From contig JAPDFW010000116.1 in assembly GCA_028826165.1 (NCBI GenBank), positions 1 to 64,000 on the forward strand: a DNA stretch of 64,000 nucleotides, read 5' to 3'. Made by a program: the position numbers and the translations under genes. The first letter of the stretch is position 1. The number at the start of each line of letters is the position of its first letter. The notes beneath the pieces are model-generated. The model ran no database searches and was not told the DNA's origin. It was given only the letters and a program-made list of their open reading frames with translations. The stretch is from Anaeramoeba ignava. Lineage: Eukaryota; Metamonada; Anaeramoebidae. Shown piece after piece: positions 24,943-38,382 of this stretch.

Positions 24943-27900
24943 ATGTCAAAAAATGATTCAACAAAAAATTCAAATCAAAAAAATTCTAATTTACTTTTTG
25001 GTCATGAATTAAAAGAAAAAGAAAAAAAATTATTCTTTCGAACAACACAAGAAACAGTTAATTTAAGAGAATTATGGAAAAATTTACAAGAAGCACAAAA
25101 TTCAGTAATAAATAAAAAATTAATAAAAATTAATAAGAATTAATAAGAATTTTTTTTTTTAAAAAACAAAAGTCAATTAAATTGGATTGCTACTTCAATT
25201 TTTCAAAACAATTTTTAAATGCTTATCAAAAGAGAAATCCTTTTTACAAACCAGTTTCAACTCAAATTTCAGGAATTGAAAATAAAAAAAGATCAATTTT
25301 TAAAAAGAAAAAAGAATCTAATTCACTTAAATTTAAAAAACTTAAATCTTTAACTCAATTAATTGCTCAAGACCAAGTTCATCCACCAGAATTAATTGCT
25401 AATACATTATACTATTTAGAACAATTTTTAGATAACATTTATGGTTTGATTTTTCCTTATTCAAAATTTGCATTTTTTTTTTTAAAAAAATTTTTTATAA
25501 AATTAATTTAATTTAAAAAAAAAAAAGAAAAAGAAAAAAATCAAATCAAAAACAAATTACAAAATCTAGTTATTTTTGGAATATCTTTAAATATGATTAA
25601 TGTTTTATCACAATCTTATTATAATCAAATTCAATTTTTGGATTTATCTATTTTTGAAAAATTACAAAAATTGTTTCCTCAAGCAACAAGTCAATTAATT
25701 TTTTTTGCAGAAGAATCAAAGAAAAAAGTAATCATTCTTTTTTTTTATATCTAATTAAAATTCTTATATTTATATTTATATTTATATTTTTATTTAAAAA
25801 AGGATTTTCAACATGAACTTAATATTAGAATTTATTTAGTCACTTTTTTAATAGAAAATGTCATCCAAATCATTTCTCTTTTTACTTCTCAACAAACTCA
25901 ACAATTTCCCAAGTTAAAAAAAATTATTCAAGATGGTGAATTTATTGATAATTTATTAAGTAAAAATTTTAAAATAAGAAGAATTTAAATTTAATAATAA
26001 AATTTAAATTTAAAATTTGAATTTGAATTTGAATTAGAATTCTATGATATATTTTTTAAAATCTCAAGAAAATTCATGTTTAATGAGAAATTTTATCTGA
26101 CACAAAACAAAATGATTACATTCTTTTTTGATATGATTAACAAAAAAATAACTTCTCAACAACAAATTTCCAAAATAAATCAACTGAATATTCATACACT
26201 TTTACCCCCAAGAATGGATATCAAGAACTTCAATTACTTGATTCCAAATCCTTTTGATTATTCACTTACATCAGATCACGAAATTCAAAATATTGAATTG
26301 GATTCAATCAAAGAAATTCAATTCCAAAATGGGATTTTATTAATAAATAGTACTGCTCAAATTTTAGAAAGTCATTCTTTTATCGAGAAGGAAATGATTA
26401 ATGATGTTGCTCTTTTTAGATTGGTTGATTTTATTTTGTGGCTTTCCTTGAATTTCTGTAAAAATGATAATGTTACTTTAAAAATTCAATCTCTCAACTC
26501 AAATGAAAATACTTCTGAAAGTAAAAAATTTCAATTAAATTCAAATTAAAATGTAAAAAAATGTATATTTATATTTATATTTATATTTATATTATTTTTT
26601 TCAGTAGTTACAGATTATCAAAATTTAGATCCTATTCCTTGTGATATTAATCCACAAACTTCTGATTATCAGAAAGTTGAATTTGATCAAATTAACGAAA
26701 AATATCATGTTGTTACATCTGATTTTCCTTTTGAAATCCCATTTGAAATTTTTTCAAATCATCATCTTCAAATCACATTTGATTCTATTTTAGGAATTTG
26801 CAAAATTTCTAAAATAAAGAATAACACTCCAATGTCTGAAGAAAAATTTGGAAAAGATTATTTCAAAACATTTAAAGATGTAAAGAGAATTCAATTCTCA
26901 TCTTTAGTGGAAAAATTACTATTTATTTGTTCAACATTATTTCAAGACAAAATTCGTTCCAAAAATTGGAATTTAGAACCAAGAAATTTCTGTTTAGATA
27001 ACCCTAGTTTGCAATTTTATATTCTCCAATTTTATATGCAATTATTCCAATTTTCCAAATCCAATTTTTTTTATACTGATGTTTTTTGGAAATCATTGCT
27101 ATCAAAACATTTTTATTATGGATTTAATCATGTAATTAGTTTTTTTTTAATTAGAAAAATAATTACAAGTAACAAAACCTTATTTAACTTTTCGACAATT
27201 TATTTTGCCTAAAATTAAATACATTAGAAATTTGAAAAAACAGATCTGAATATCCAAAAATTTGAATTTCTTAAGCAATATTTATTCAACTTCATTTATA
27301 AATTATCAACCGAGCAAATTTCATCAAATCTCTGTTTTATTGATTTAATTCATTTATCAAAACATAATATCAATAATTTGCAAGTTGTTTACGATCTGTT
27401 ATCTCTTCTTTATCACATAATCAACACACTTCCTCAAGAATCAGTATCCAAAATTATGAACTCTGACAAAATTTATGAATTTTGTTCCGTTTTTAGTTCT
27501 TTTTATTTGTTTGAAAAGCAATCATTTAATCAAAAAGAAATTGATGAAAAAAATAATCCGGATCAAGAATTGAAAATTTGGATCAGACTTCGATATTTAA
27601 TTTTCCAAATATTCAGTCTCATGATTATATATTCAATTCCTTTATCAGAGAAAACAAATGAAAAAAAAATCATGATTAATGATCCAAAAATAATCGAAAA
27701 AATACTAGAATTACTTTGCGAAGATCCATCACAAGACTATGCCTTCAGACATGCACAATATTTATTGAAAAATGTAAATCCAAATAACATTGAACATTTC
27801 CACAACTTTATCACGGCAATATTTTCATTTATCAAGACCTTATTACAAACCAAGACAGTAAATTCACTTGACAAGGAATCCAAAAGCGAGGAAAAGGCTT

Positions 27901-30900
27901 ACTTGCCTTTGTTGCAAAAAACTCTGAATCTTGTAAGTAATGGGATCAGAGACAATCCAAAAAATCTCCAGAAATTATTCTACACAAACGGTATTCTTGA
28001 TATTTCATTGGAGCTATTAAACGATATTGAAACAGGTCCTTTTCTTATTATTGATGTTCTTCATTTATATTTCCAACTTCTGAAGCGTAATTATGAATAT
28101 GTTGGGATTTTCCATGAGAAATTTGGAAAGGATGTTTTAAAACAGAAAATATTATTAATTACAAACAAAAATCCAGGTTCAGATGTGATGAATGCTCTTC
28201 TCAAATTTGCTTATAAACAATTCTGAATTTAATTTACAAAATAGTTATTTGATTCAAAATGAAAAAATTATTATGTTGTTGTTTGAACTTTATTCTGATT
28301 CAGAGAAAAATAATCTTTTTGAGGATTTGCTTGATATTTTCATCAAAATTTGTACAAAATCAATTCATAATTGTTTTTGTTGTTCCAAAGAATTGTTAAG
28401 TGAATTTTTATTGGATCTTTTCCCAACTTTTGTTTCCAAAGAAAAAATCCAACAGAAAATTGTAAACTTGATAACAGTTTTACTTTCTCGAAATTTAAAA
28501 ACATCCAATTTGAAAAGAATAATTTCGTTTCTACAACAATCCTCTTCGCTTAGAATCACCGATTTATTTGTGCAAGCATTAAAAATGATGACAAAAGTCT
28601 CATCTTATGAACCAAAATTCTTTTTTGATTTCAATGGAATCAATTCCAATCTCAATATTCAATCAAAAAGTAAATGGCCTCCATCAAGTGGATATTCTTT
28701 CTTAGGATGGATCCGTTTGGAATCATTTCCGCACAAAGGAAATCAAAAGAATGCAAAAGAACCCAAATTGACCATTTTTAGTTTTGATAATTCAAAATCG
28801 AAATTTAAGCTTTTTATCACAAAAAAGCAAGCCCCACATAAAATGGCCAAGGATAAGCATCAATTAAGTTCACACAACATTGAAGATCTTGAAGCAGTAG
28901 AAATGCAAAATGAGGAAACAATCTCAGTTTCTTTTAATTACACTGTTAAATTTAATAATACAAAAGAATCTTCAGCAATACAAACCGAAATTCCAATGAG
29001 AAAATGGATTTTCATTTCTTTGGTTCATAAATCATCCTTTTTATCTTCAAATGGAGATCTTAGTCTTTTTATTGATTCCAGAATGGTGAAAACCTTATCA
29101 CAAAGATATCCAAAAACATCCGAAATTGTACAAGCTCGAATAGGATCCAAAACTAATTTAAAACACTTCTTTTTTGGGCAAATGGGATCTATTTATTTAT
29201 TTAACAAAGCTCTCAAAGAAGAGCAAATTCATGCCATTTATTCCCTCAAACCAAATTATTCCTATTCATTTGTGCCAATAGAATGGGCATTTGATACTGA
29301 TCCAAATTTTGTTTCTTCAAAAATACTTTCAGAAAATTTAAATCGGAAATTGTTTCTTAAAATATCTGCTCAATATTGTAATCAAGATGTTTGTTATGAT
29401 TATAATGCCAAGACTAATTCATGTATTCAAAAAATGGAAATGGATCATGTTGTTATTATTAAAATTACAAATATTTTTGAAGGGATTTTCAAGATTGGAG
29501 GAGTTGTAACTATGCTTCCATTTTTTTTAAAATTTGACAATATGATAAATGAAAATTTAAATGAAAATTTAAATGAAAATTATAAATGAAAATTTAAAAG
29601 AAAATTTAAATGAAAATTTAAAAGAAAATATAAATGAAAATTTAAATGAAAATATAAATGAAAATGAAAATGAAAATTTAAAAGAAAATTTAAATGAAAA
29701 TGAAAATTTAAATGAAAATGAAAATGAAAATGAAAATTTAAATGAAAATTTAAATGAAAATGAAAATATAGATGAATACAGAAATCATCCTAATTTCTTC
29801 TCAAATTTATTCGATATGGTCATCTCCATTTTATTTGAAAGCAAAAAAAATCAGGAAAAATTCTTGAAAGATGGTGGATTTTCACTCATTTCATATATTT
29901 TTAAACAAGTTCATTCAAATCAAATTTCAGAACACATTTTCGACATACTGAAAAAATTAATTATAAACTCAGTAAATGGAACATTACTTTATGATATACT
30001 TGAAAATTTTCTGCTTGATTATAATCTCTGGATTTATTGCTCATTTAAAATACAGAATAATTTACTTGATTTCCTGAGATTCATTTTATTTTCACAAGTT
30101 CCAATCAATTTGAAAATACAGAAATTAATTGATATCATTAGTTTGTTTTTATGGATTGAACCAAAAGATATTTCTTGTCAACCCCAACAAATCAAAATCG
30201 ATCCAAAAACACAAAACGAACTTGGAAGAAGACCGAATAAGAAGGAACTATCGGATCTCCAGAAATCATTTTTCCATTTGATTATGCTGAAACTATCACA
30301 AAAATATTCACCTAATGATCTTCCAGCACTTATTTTTTATTGCATCACAGAAAAAGAAGAAGATTTTATTTTGGAAGTTATGGGACAAATCCGCTCAATT
30401 ATTATAAAAGACATGAAAAGCTTACTTTTTGATCTGAAGAAAATCAATTTTTTATATCCTTTTCTTTATTTACTTGATAATCCCAATGAGAAAATTAGGG
30501 ATATATGTCTTCATATAATTTTCGAGATTCATCTTTATATGATTGAAATGCAACAGAAGAAAACATCAACTTCAAAATCAGATCTAATAAAAGGAGTCAA
30601 GAATTATTTACAGAGCAATCCACAAAATAACAATATCAACATTAATATTCATCAAGAAATCAGAAATAGCACATTTGAAGCTGCTTTTGTTCAACAATCA
30701 ATATTAGTTTCTCCGAATAAATTTGAAGTTTTCCAAAATTTCTTGCTCAAATATGATTTAACAGACAAAATATCTCATCAATTATTTAATTTACTAACTT
30801 GCAAAATTCTATCTTATCACGACTTTGATAATTCAGACCAAGATTTAGAAATCAAAACACCTTTAATCTTGAAAACACTGTTTTATTTAATCAAGAAAAG

Positions 30901-33900
30901 TCCCAATAAAATCGGACTTGATTCTTTAAAAGCAATTGATTTATTATTTAGTAAAGATGAAAGAAATATCAAGGCGTTAATTGATCAGCAAGATTGGCCT
31001 GAATGGATATTAGCATGCTTTTTTTTCGAGAATGTTGATAGTTTCTTTGAAGAAGAAAAAGAACAAGATAAAGAAAAAGATAAAGAAAAAGATAAAGATA
31101 AAGAAAAAGAGTCCAAATTATATTTTGCAAATCAATCAATTATTAGTGAAAATTTTCAAGACCCTTTTTAGTTACATTTTCAACACAAAAATAAATGCTA
31201 TTATTGATATCCAGAAAACCCTTTTCCATCTCAAAAATATTGTATTCAGTGGTGTTTTAACAACACAATTTGAATGGAAATTTATATATATTTTATTCAA
31301 TAATTTGATTGAAGGGTTTTCGGATGTTGTTCATTTACAAAAGCAGAAAAACAACGAAACAAAGCGGAAAAGTGCGCAAAGAAAACAGGCAGAATTTGTG
31401 AATAAAAGTTCGCCTGATGATTATGTGATGATCTTGTCTTCTCATTATACAGGAAAGTTTTTCTACAACATACTTGATTTTATCAACTTAGTTTGCACTT
31501 TGTTGATTTTCAAAAACACTTCAATTACTAAAAAGCAATTAAAGCAAAATTCACAAGTTTATTTTTCTCTCAAAGAACAACAAGAAATTTCCTTTGAAAA
31601 AAACAAAACGAAAGAAAACACTCGATCTTCGTATGGAAACAACGATATTCTTCTCTTCGACAAATTATTGAAGTTTATTTACAAATATGACTTTGTTGAG
31701 TCAGGGATTCTTGTGAATGGAGAAGAAAAAACAAAACTAATTTTCCAAAACATATTGTTTTTCATGATGAATGGACTAATCCAAAAAAATCCGAATGTGA
31801 CTCAAAAATTTCTCGAGCAATTTTCCTATTTTTTTTCCTTAACAAATACAATGGAGTATTTCTATCAATGGCCAGTTAATACAATCATGATGATGCTTTC
31901 GTTTCTATTCCGAGTATTTTTCGAAAGCAATGAAGTAGAGGAAAAAGATACTGGCGATGACGGAAGTATCAAAAATACAGACTTTGTAGTTGCCTTGATT
32001 CAACTTCTTTTCCAAAAATCATATGAAAATTTGCAGATGCGTTTGAAAGATGATTCGGGAGACTCTTTATTGCCATCCAAATTTGAAAAATCGGAAATTC
32101 TGAAGAATTTTACGGGAATCACAAAGGTATTTGAGTCGGAACAGTGGATGAAGTGCATTAAAAATCAATTTGATGGGGAAGCAAAAAGTTTCAAGCAAAA
32201 TATCCGAAAATCAATCATTTTTTCAGTGGAGCAAATGGAGAAGGATTTCAGTCTTTTTCTTGAGAATTTCCGAGCAAATGCGTTCCAAAACACACCTCAA
32301 AAAGAGATTTACGAATGGGTTGCAATGGAGGAACAACAAGAAATGCAACGTATTCGTTTCTCTTACGTGAGTGAGAAGAGAAAATGCTTTGAAATTGCAA
32401 AACAAAGCTTGAAAATATCACGAGCATTGAAAAGCGAAATTGGAATTTGGAAACTCGACCAAAAACCAAACAAAATTTTTTGGAAATTGGATCGATCAGA
32501 AGACAACTCAAGAAGAAAAAGAAAATTGAAGCAAAATTATCATTTTGATCCTCATCTTGAGGCTTCAAAGAAAAATCTATTAGATACAACAGAAAATCCA
32601 ACAATGGATTCTCTTCTCCAAGCGCAAAAGGAGCATAAAAAACTGAATCAGAATATTTTTGGCAATTATGAAAAATATCCCAATGGAAAAAATGATATTC
32701 AAATTAATTTTGAGAATGAAATTCTTGTTTTCTCAGATAATAAATTGGGAACAATTCTCCATTCCGAAGTTTGCCAATTAATCGAAAGAATGGATGAAAT
32801 TGAAGGCAAACTTATTATCACTCCGCAAGAGTTGTATTTTATGGAAAATGCTGGAGAGAACAAGAAAAAAAAATCTAAAAAACACTCTTTATTTCACAAA
32901 AAATTCCAGCAAATAATGAAAATATGGAAAATAGAAAATATTCGGTTTATTATCAAGAGAAGATACACATTACAACAAACAGCTCTTGAGTTTTTTTTAA
33001 CAAACAACAAGAATTTCCTCATAAATTTCGATCTTGGAAGAAGAGAATTTATTCACGATGAAATTGTTCGTTTGAATCCGAAATGTAAATATGAATTTGA
33101 TACTGGAAATCCAAGATTGTGGCTCAAAGAGGCTCAATATACTGAGCAATGGCAGAATTTTCAGCTTTCGAATTTTGAGTATTTAATGAAACTGAATACG
33201 ATTTCAAATCGTTCTTATAATGATATTGCTCAATATCCTGTTTTTCCTTGGATTCTTTCAGATTATCATTCACAATCAATTGATTTAAAAGATCCAAAAA
33301 TATATCGGGATCTATCGAAGCCAATTGGAGCTTTGAATCCAGATAAATTAAAGAAATGTCAAGACCGGTTTAATGAGTGGCCAGATAATATTCAAGCGAT
33401 ACCACCTTTTCATTATGGATCTCATTATTCTACACCAGGTTAAAAAATAAAATTCATTTATAAAAATTAAAAATAAAATTAAAATCAAAATTAAAATTAA
33501 AATTAAAATTAAAATCAAAATTAATAAAAATTAAAATTAAAATTAAAATTAAAATTCATTTTAAAAATAAAATCAAAATAATTAAAATTAAAATTAAAAT
33601 TCATTTATAAAAATTAAAATCAAAATTAAAATTAAAATTAAAATTCATTTATAAAATTAAAATTAAACTTAAAATTAAAATTAAAATTAAAATTAAAATT
33701 AAAATTAAAATTAAAATTAAAATCAAAATTAAAATTCATTTTAAAATTAAAATCAAAATTAAAATTAAAATTAAAATTAAAATTAAAATTAAAATTAAAA
33801 TTAAAATTAAAATTAAAATTAAAATTAAAATTAAAATTAAAATTAAAATTAAAATTAAAATTAAAATTAAAATTAAAATTAAAATTAAAATTAAAATTAA

Positions 33901-35923
33901 AATTAAAATTCATTTTAAAATTAAAATTAAAATTAAAATTAAAATTAAAATTAAAATTAAAATTAAAATTAAAATTAAAATTAAAATTAAAATTAAAATC
34001 CATTTATAAAAATTAAAAATCAAAATTAAAAATAAAATCAAAATTAAAATCAAAATTAAAATTAAAATTAAAATCAAAATTAAAATTCATTTTAAAATTA
34101 AAATTAAAATTAAAATTAAAATTAAAATTAAAATTAAAATTAAAATTAAAATTAAAATTAAAATTAAAATTAAAATTAAAATCAAAATTAAAATTAAAAT
34201 TAAAATTCATTTTAAAATTAAAATTATAGGAAGTATTTTATACTACTTAATTAGACTAGAACCATTTACTTCCCTCTCAATTCAAGTGCATGACGGTAAA
34301 TTCGATCATTCAAACAGAATATTTGGCTCAATTCCTTCAACTTGGGAAATTTTAATGGATCCATCTTCAAGTGATGTTAAAGAATTGATCCCAGAATTTT
34401 TTTATCTTCCTGAATTTTTATACAATTCAAACAAATTTGATTTGGGAGCAAAACTCTCATCAAACGACAAAATAAACGATTGTGAATTGCCCAAATGGGC
34501 GAAATCAATAGAAGAATTTATCCAAATACATCAAAAGGCACTTGAAAGTGAATATGTTTCAGATCATCTTAACGAATGGATAGATTTGATATTTGGATAC
34601 AAACAAAAAGGAAAAAATGCAATTGAAGCAAACAATGTGTTTTATTATATTGCATATGAGGATATTTTAAAGAAAAACATTGAGCCAGATGAACTGCAAA
34701 ATGCTTTATCACAAACAAAAGTGTTTGGACAAGTTCCTTCGCAATTGTTTAGAAAACCGCATCCAAAACGGCTTTCTTTGCAGGAAGTCATAAGAAGAAA
34801 TAATGATCAGGCAATATTTTGGAGAATGAGGGATTTAAAAGCAACAAAATCTTATTCATTATCACTTGTGGATTTTGAAATATCCTTTTTATCATTATCA
34901 AAACTACCCCAAGTTTCAAATTTGGAAGATACGAATTTCAAACTTATTTTGATCACAAAGGAAAAATCCATTTTCACTTTTATCATGTCTTTTAGTAATT
35001 CGGACGTTTTAATCGAACAAGAAAAAATCAAAAATAATTCATTAGAAAATGCAGAAAAAAAAATGGAGGAAAAACAACTTCATAATTCGAGACCATTTGT
35101 GGTCACGAAAGAAAAGAGTTCTTCTACAAAAAGAAAAATCAATGGGTTGTTTGACGATTCGTTGAGAAAAAACTACAAGGTTTTTGATATGACAAAGGAT
35201 CAAAATTTAGTATTTTCTGGATTTTATACGGACAATAGTTTCAAATTGTTCCGATTCAATGGATTATCATTGATTCAAAGTGTAGTTTATCATACGGATA
35301 TTGTGACTTGTTTGAAATATGATTCCGGGTTTCTTGTGACAGGCTCGAAAGACACAACAGCAATTATCTGGGAAATTGACGAAACAAATTTATCAATCAA
35401 TAAAAAACCGAAACACATTCTTTTTGGAAATGATAGTGAAATTACTTCAATTGATATTGCTGTCAATCTTGACATTATTGTCACTGGTTCAAAAAATGGG
35501 AAAGGTCTTATTTATACACTTTCAACTGGCAAATATGTTAATACTTTTATTCAAGATCATTCAATATCCGTTTCTTTAGTTAAAATTTCAAATGATGGAC
35601 ATATTATTATTTTTACTGAACCTGATAATAATTTATGTTTATTTACAATCAATTCAAAATTACTTTATAAGAAAAAAGTTAAAAGAAAAATTGTTTGTTT
35701 GGAATTTACAAAAGATTCCGATTTCTTTGTTTTTGGGACTTTGGAAGGAAATTTGGAGATTAGGAGTCTTGTAAATTTGAAAGAACTTTATTGTTTGAAT
35801 TTAAAAGAAACGATTACTTCCTTATTTTTTATTCCAAATGAACAATTTCTTATTGCTGGTTCTTCTTCAGGAAAAATTTATGTTCTTCAATTTTTCTTTA
35901 ATTTTTTAATTGAAAGCAATTAA
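24943..35923 (+). CDS. BEACH-WD40 protein (neurobeachin/LYST/Lvs family)
   Basis: BEACH proteins are large scaffolds in membrane traffic, lysosome size control and autophagy. Exons: 24943-25104, 25173-25443, 25528-25727, 25803-25959, 26038-26520, 26605-27131, 27228-33438, 34230-35923; phases agree at every junction. Order: helical ARM-like N-terminus; LamG-like domain around 28670-29290 (WPPSSGYSFLGWIRLE); an N/E-rich linker; PH-BEACH domain around 32740-33100 (GKLIITPQELYF); BEACH domain 33130-34800 (NRSYNDIAQYPVFPWIL, FHYGSHYSTPG|SILYYLIRLEPF, HSNRIFGSIPSTWE); WD40 blades to the end (GSKDTTAIIWEID). No FYVE domain. Three one-base frame changes are needed: near 28210, 29580 (linker) and 31160 (T5 run). 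About 3,300 aa. The exact subfamily is unresolved. Confidence 0.92.
33439..34229 (+). other. 791-nt intron made of (AAAATT)n inside the BEACH domain
   Basis: Donor CCAG|GTTAAA and acceptor TTATAG|GAAG join a Pro-Gly-Ser sequence that continues the conserved BEACH core. Almost all of the intron is AAAATT/AAAATC hexamers with occasional CATTTATAA interruptions. The other introns of this gene are 68-96 nt. Confidence 0.9.
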
Positions 35924-36820
35924 ATTTAAAACATTTAAAACAGAAATTAAATTTAAAACAGAAATTAAATTTAAAACATAAATTAAATTTAAAACAGAAA
36001 TTAAATTTAAAACAGAAATTAAATTTAAAACAGAAATTAAATTTAAAACAGAAATTAAATTTAAAACAATTTAAAACAATTTAAAACAGAAATTAAATTT
36101 AAAACAGAAATTAAATTTAAAACAGAAATTAAATTTAAAACACAAATTAAATTTAAAATAGAAATTAAATTTAAAACAGAAATTAAATTTAAAACATAAA
36201 TTAAATTTAAAGCACAAATTAAATTTAAAACAAAAATTAAATTTAAAACAATTTAAAACAATTTAAAACAATTTAAAACATTTTGGAAATTAAATTTAAA
36301 ACAAAAATTAAATTTAAAACAGAAATTAAATTTAAAACATTTTAAAACAATTTAAAACAGAAATTAAATTTAAAACAGAAATTAAATTTAAAACAGAAAT
36401 TAAATTTAAAACACAAATTAAATTTAAAACAATTTAAAACAATTTAAAACGGAAATTAAATTTAAAATAGAAATTAAATTTAAAACATAAATTAAATTTA
36501 AAACAGAAATTAAATTTAAAACAATTTAAAACAGAAATTAAATTTAAAACAGGAATTAAATTTAAAACAGAAATTAAATTTAAAACACAAATTAAATTTA
36601 AAACAGAAATTAAATTTAAAACAGAAATTAAATTTAAAACATAAATTAAATTTAAAACATAAATTAAATTTAAAACAATTTAAAACAAAAATTAAATTTA
36701 AAACACAAATTAAATTTAAAACAGAAATTAAATTTAAAGCACAAATTAAATTTAAAACAAAAATTAAATTTAAAATAGAAATTAAATTTAAAACATAAAT
36801 TAAATTTAAAACAATTGAAT
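35924..36820. repeat. 18-bp satellite between BEACH gene and MAD1
   Basis: The unit is AAATTAAATTTAAAACAG with variants ending in CAT, CAC or CAA and shorter AATTTAAAAC insertions, about 45 copies. No gene seen. Confidence 0.9.
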
Positions 36821-36951
36821 TGGAAATTAATTTAAATTAAATTGAAAAAAGAAATTGAAAAGAAAATTGAATTTCGGAAAAATTTTTCTTATTGAAAAAG
36901 AAAAGCAAAAAAAATTAATTAATAAATTAAAAAAACTTTTTTTTATTTACA

Positions 36952-36980
36952 AAAAAATTTTTTTTCATTTTTTTCCTTTT
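36952..36980 (+). promoter_or_regulatory. Putative promoter element, MAD1
   Basis: ATTTTTTTTCATTTTTTTCC lies about 30 bp upstream of the ATG at 37010. Confidence 0.5.
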
Positions 36981-37009
36981 TATTTTATTTTTAAAATTCA
37001 AAATAAAAA

Positions 37010-38337
37010 ATGATTTTTACAGAAAAAAATCAAAACAAAAAAAATAAAAACAAAAATACAAAAAATCAAATAATTTCAACACCAAGTCATTTATTAATAA
37101 AAAATTTAACAAAAAACAAAGAAAAAAAAACATTAAAAACTCCATTTGAAGAAAGAAAGCATTTAAAATCTTCAAATTTATCTGCTTATAAATATATGAA
37201 TCCTGATCAAAAAACAGAAAAATTTGAAGAAAAAAGAATAAAATTTTCAGAACAAAAACAAGAATTTCAACCTCATTCATTATTTTCTCAAAATAAATTG
37301 ACAAATTTCGAAAAAAATGAAAAAAATGTTAAATTGGATTCTTCAATAAAAAATACTCCTTATAGAAGAATATTAAGTTCTCATAAAAATAAAAATCCAA
37401 ATAATAATAATAATAATAATCCAAATGAAAAATTTATTTCTGAAAATGAATTTCAACAAAAAATCAAGTTTTTTCAAAATAAAATTGATCAACTTAATCA
37501 AAATAATAAAATTCTTCAAAAAGAATTAGAAAATCAAAAATTATCATTTGAAAAGGAAAAAAACAATTTATTGTTGGATTTAAAAAATTGGCAAGAAAAA
37601 TCAAGAAAATATGAAATGGAAATTGAAAATTTAAAACAAGATGAAAATTTAAAACAAAAAAATCAAAATCTTAATCAAAATATTGATGAATTAGAAACAA
37701 AACTTGCTCAATATGAATCAAGAATTACAAGAGGAGAATTAAATTCAACAACAATAAAGATTCTTCATTTTATTAAAAATCCAGAATTTCTTACTTTTCA
37801 AAAAAAAGAAAAATATCATAAAAATGAAAATCAAAATGAAAATGAAAATGAAAATGAAAATGAAATGAAAATCTAAATCAAAATCAAAATCAAAATCAAA
37901 ATCAAAATCAAAATCAAAAGAAAAATCAAAAGAAAAAGAAGAACAAAAATAAAAATAAAATTGAAAAGAAAAATCAAACAAAATCACTTCAACAATTAGA
38001 AGAAGAATTAGAACTAAATCAAATTCGTTTGGATCGTTTGAAAAAAATGTTCAAACAAAAAATTCAAGAATTTAGAGAAGCTTGTTATGTTTTATTTGGA
38101 TTTAGAATTGATATGATTGGTCAACAATTTAAATTAAAATCAATGTTTGCTGAAAAACCAAGTGATACATTATTATTCTCAAAACAAGATGATGATGAAT
38201 TTATTCTTTTGGAAAATGAATACTCAAAATCACTTAGTAAAGAAATTCATGCTTTTTTAACAACATGTCATTCAATTCCTGCTTTTTTAAGTCATTTAAC
38301 ATTAGATTTATTTAATAATCAAACTTATTTGAATTAA
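37010..38337 (+). CDS. Spindle-checkpoint protein MAD1
   Basis: MAD1 anchors MAD2 at unattached kinetochores. The C-terminal RWD-like domain is unmistakable: LDRLKKMFKQKIQEFREACY, then LFGFRIDMIGQQFKLKSMFA, then SIPAFLSHLTLDLF at the end. Upstream lie a long Lys/Asn-rich coiled coil and GELNSTTIKILHFIKNPE, corresponding to the family's VLHMSLNP segment. Frame correction: one A is missing near 37863 (GAAATG for GAAAATG), after which the frame reads through an Asn-Gln/Lys linker to the TAA at 38335-38337. About 443 aa, well short of human MAD1 (718 aa); the N-terminal coiled coil is reduced. No intron. It ends 45 bp from the convergent neighbour. Confidence 0.88.
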
Positions 38338-38382
38338 AATAAAACTAAAAGAAAATAAATAATAAATTGTTTTGATTTTGAT

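Noticed and set aside
33638-34210. (Asn-Phe)n frames on the minus strand
   Set aside because: They lie in the AAAATT-filled intron of the BEACH gene.
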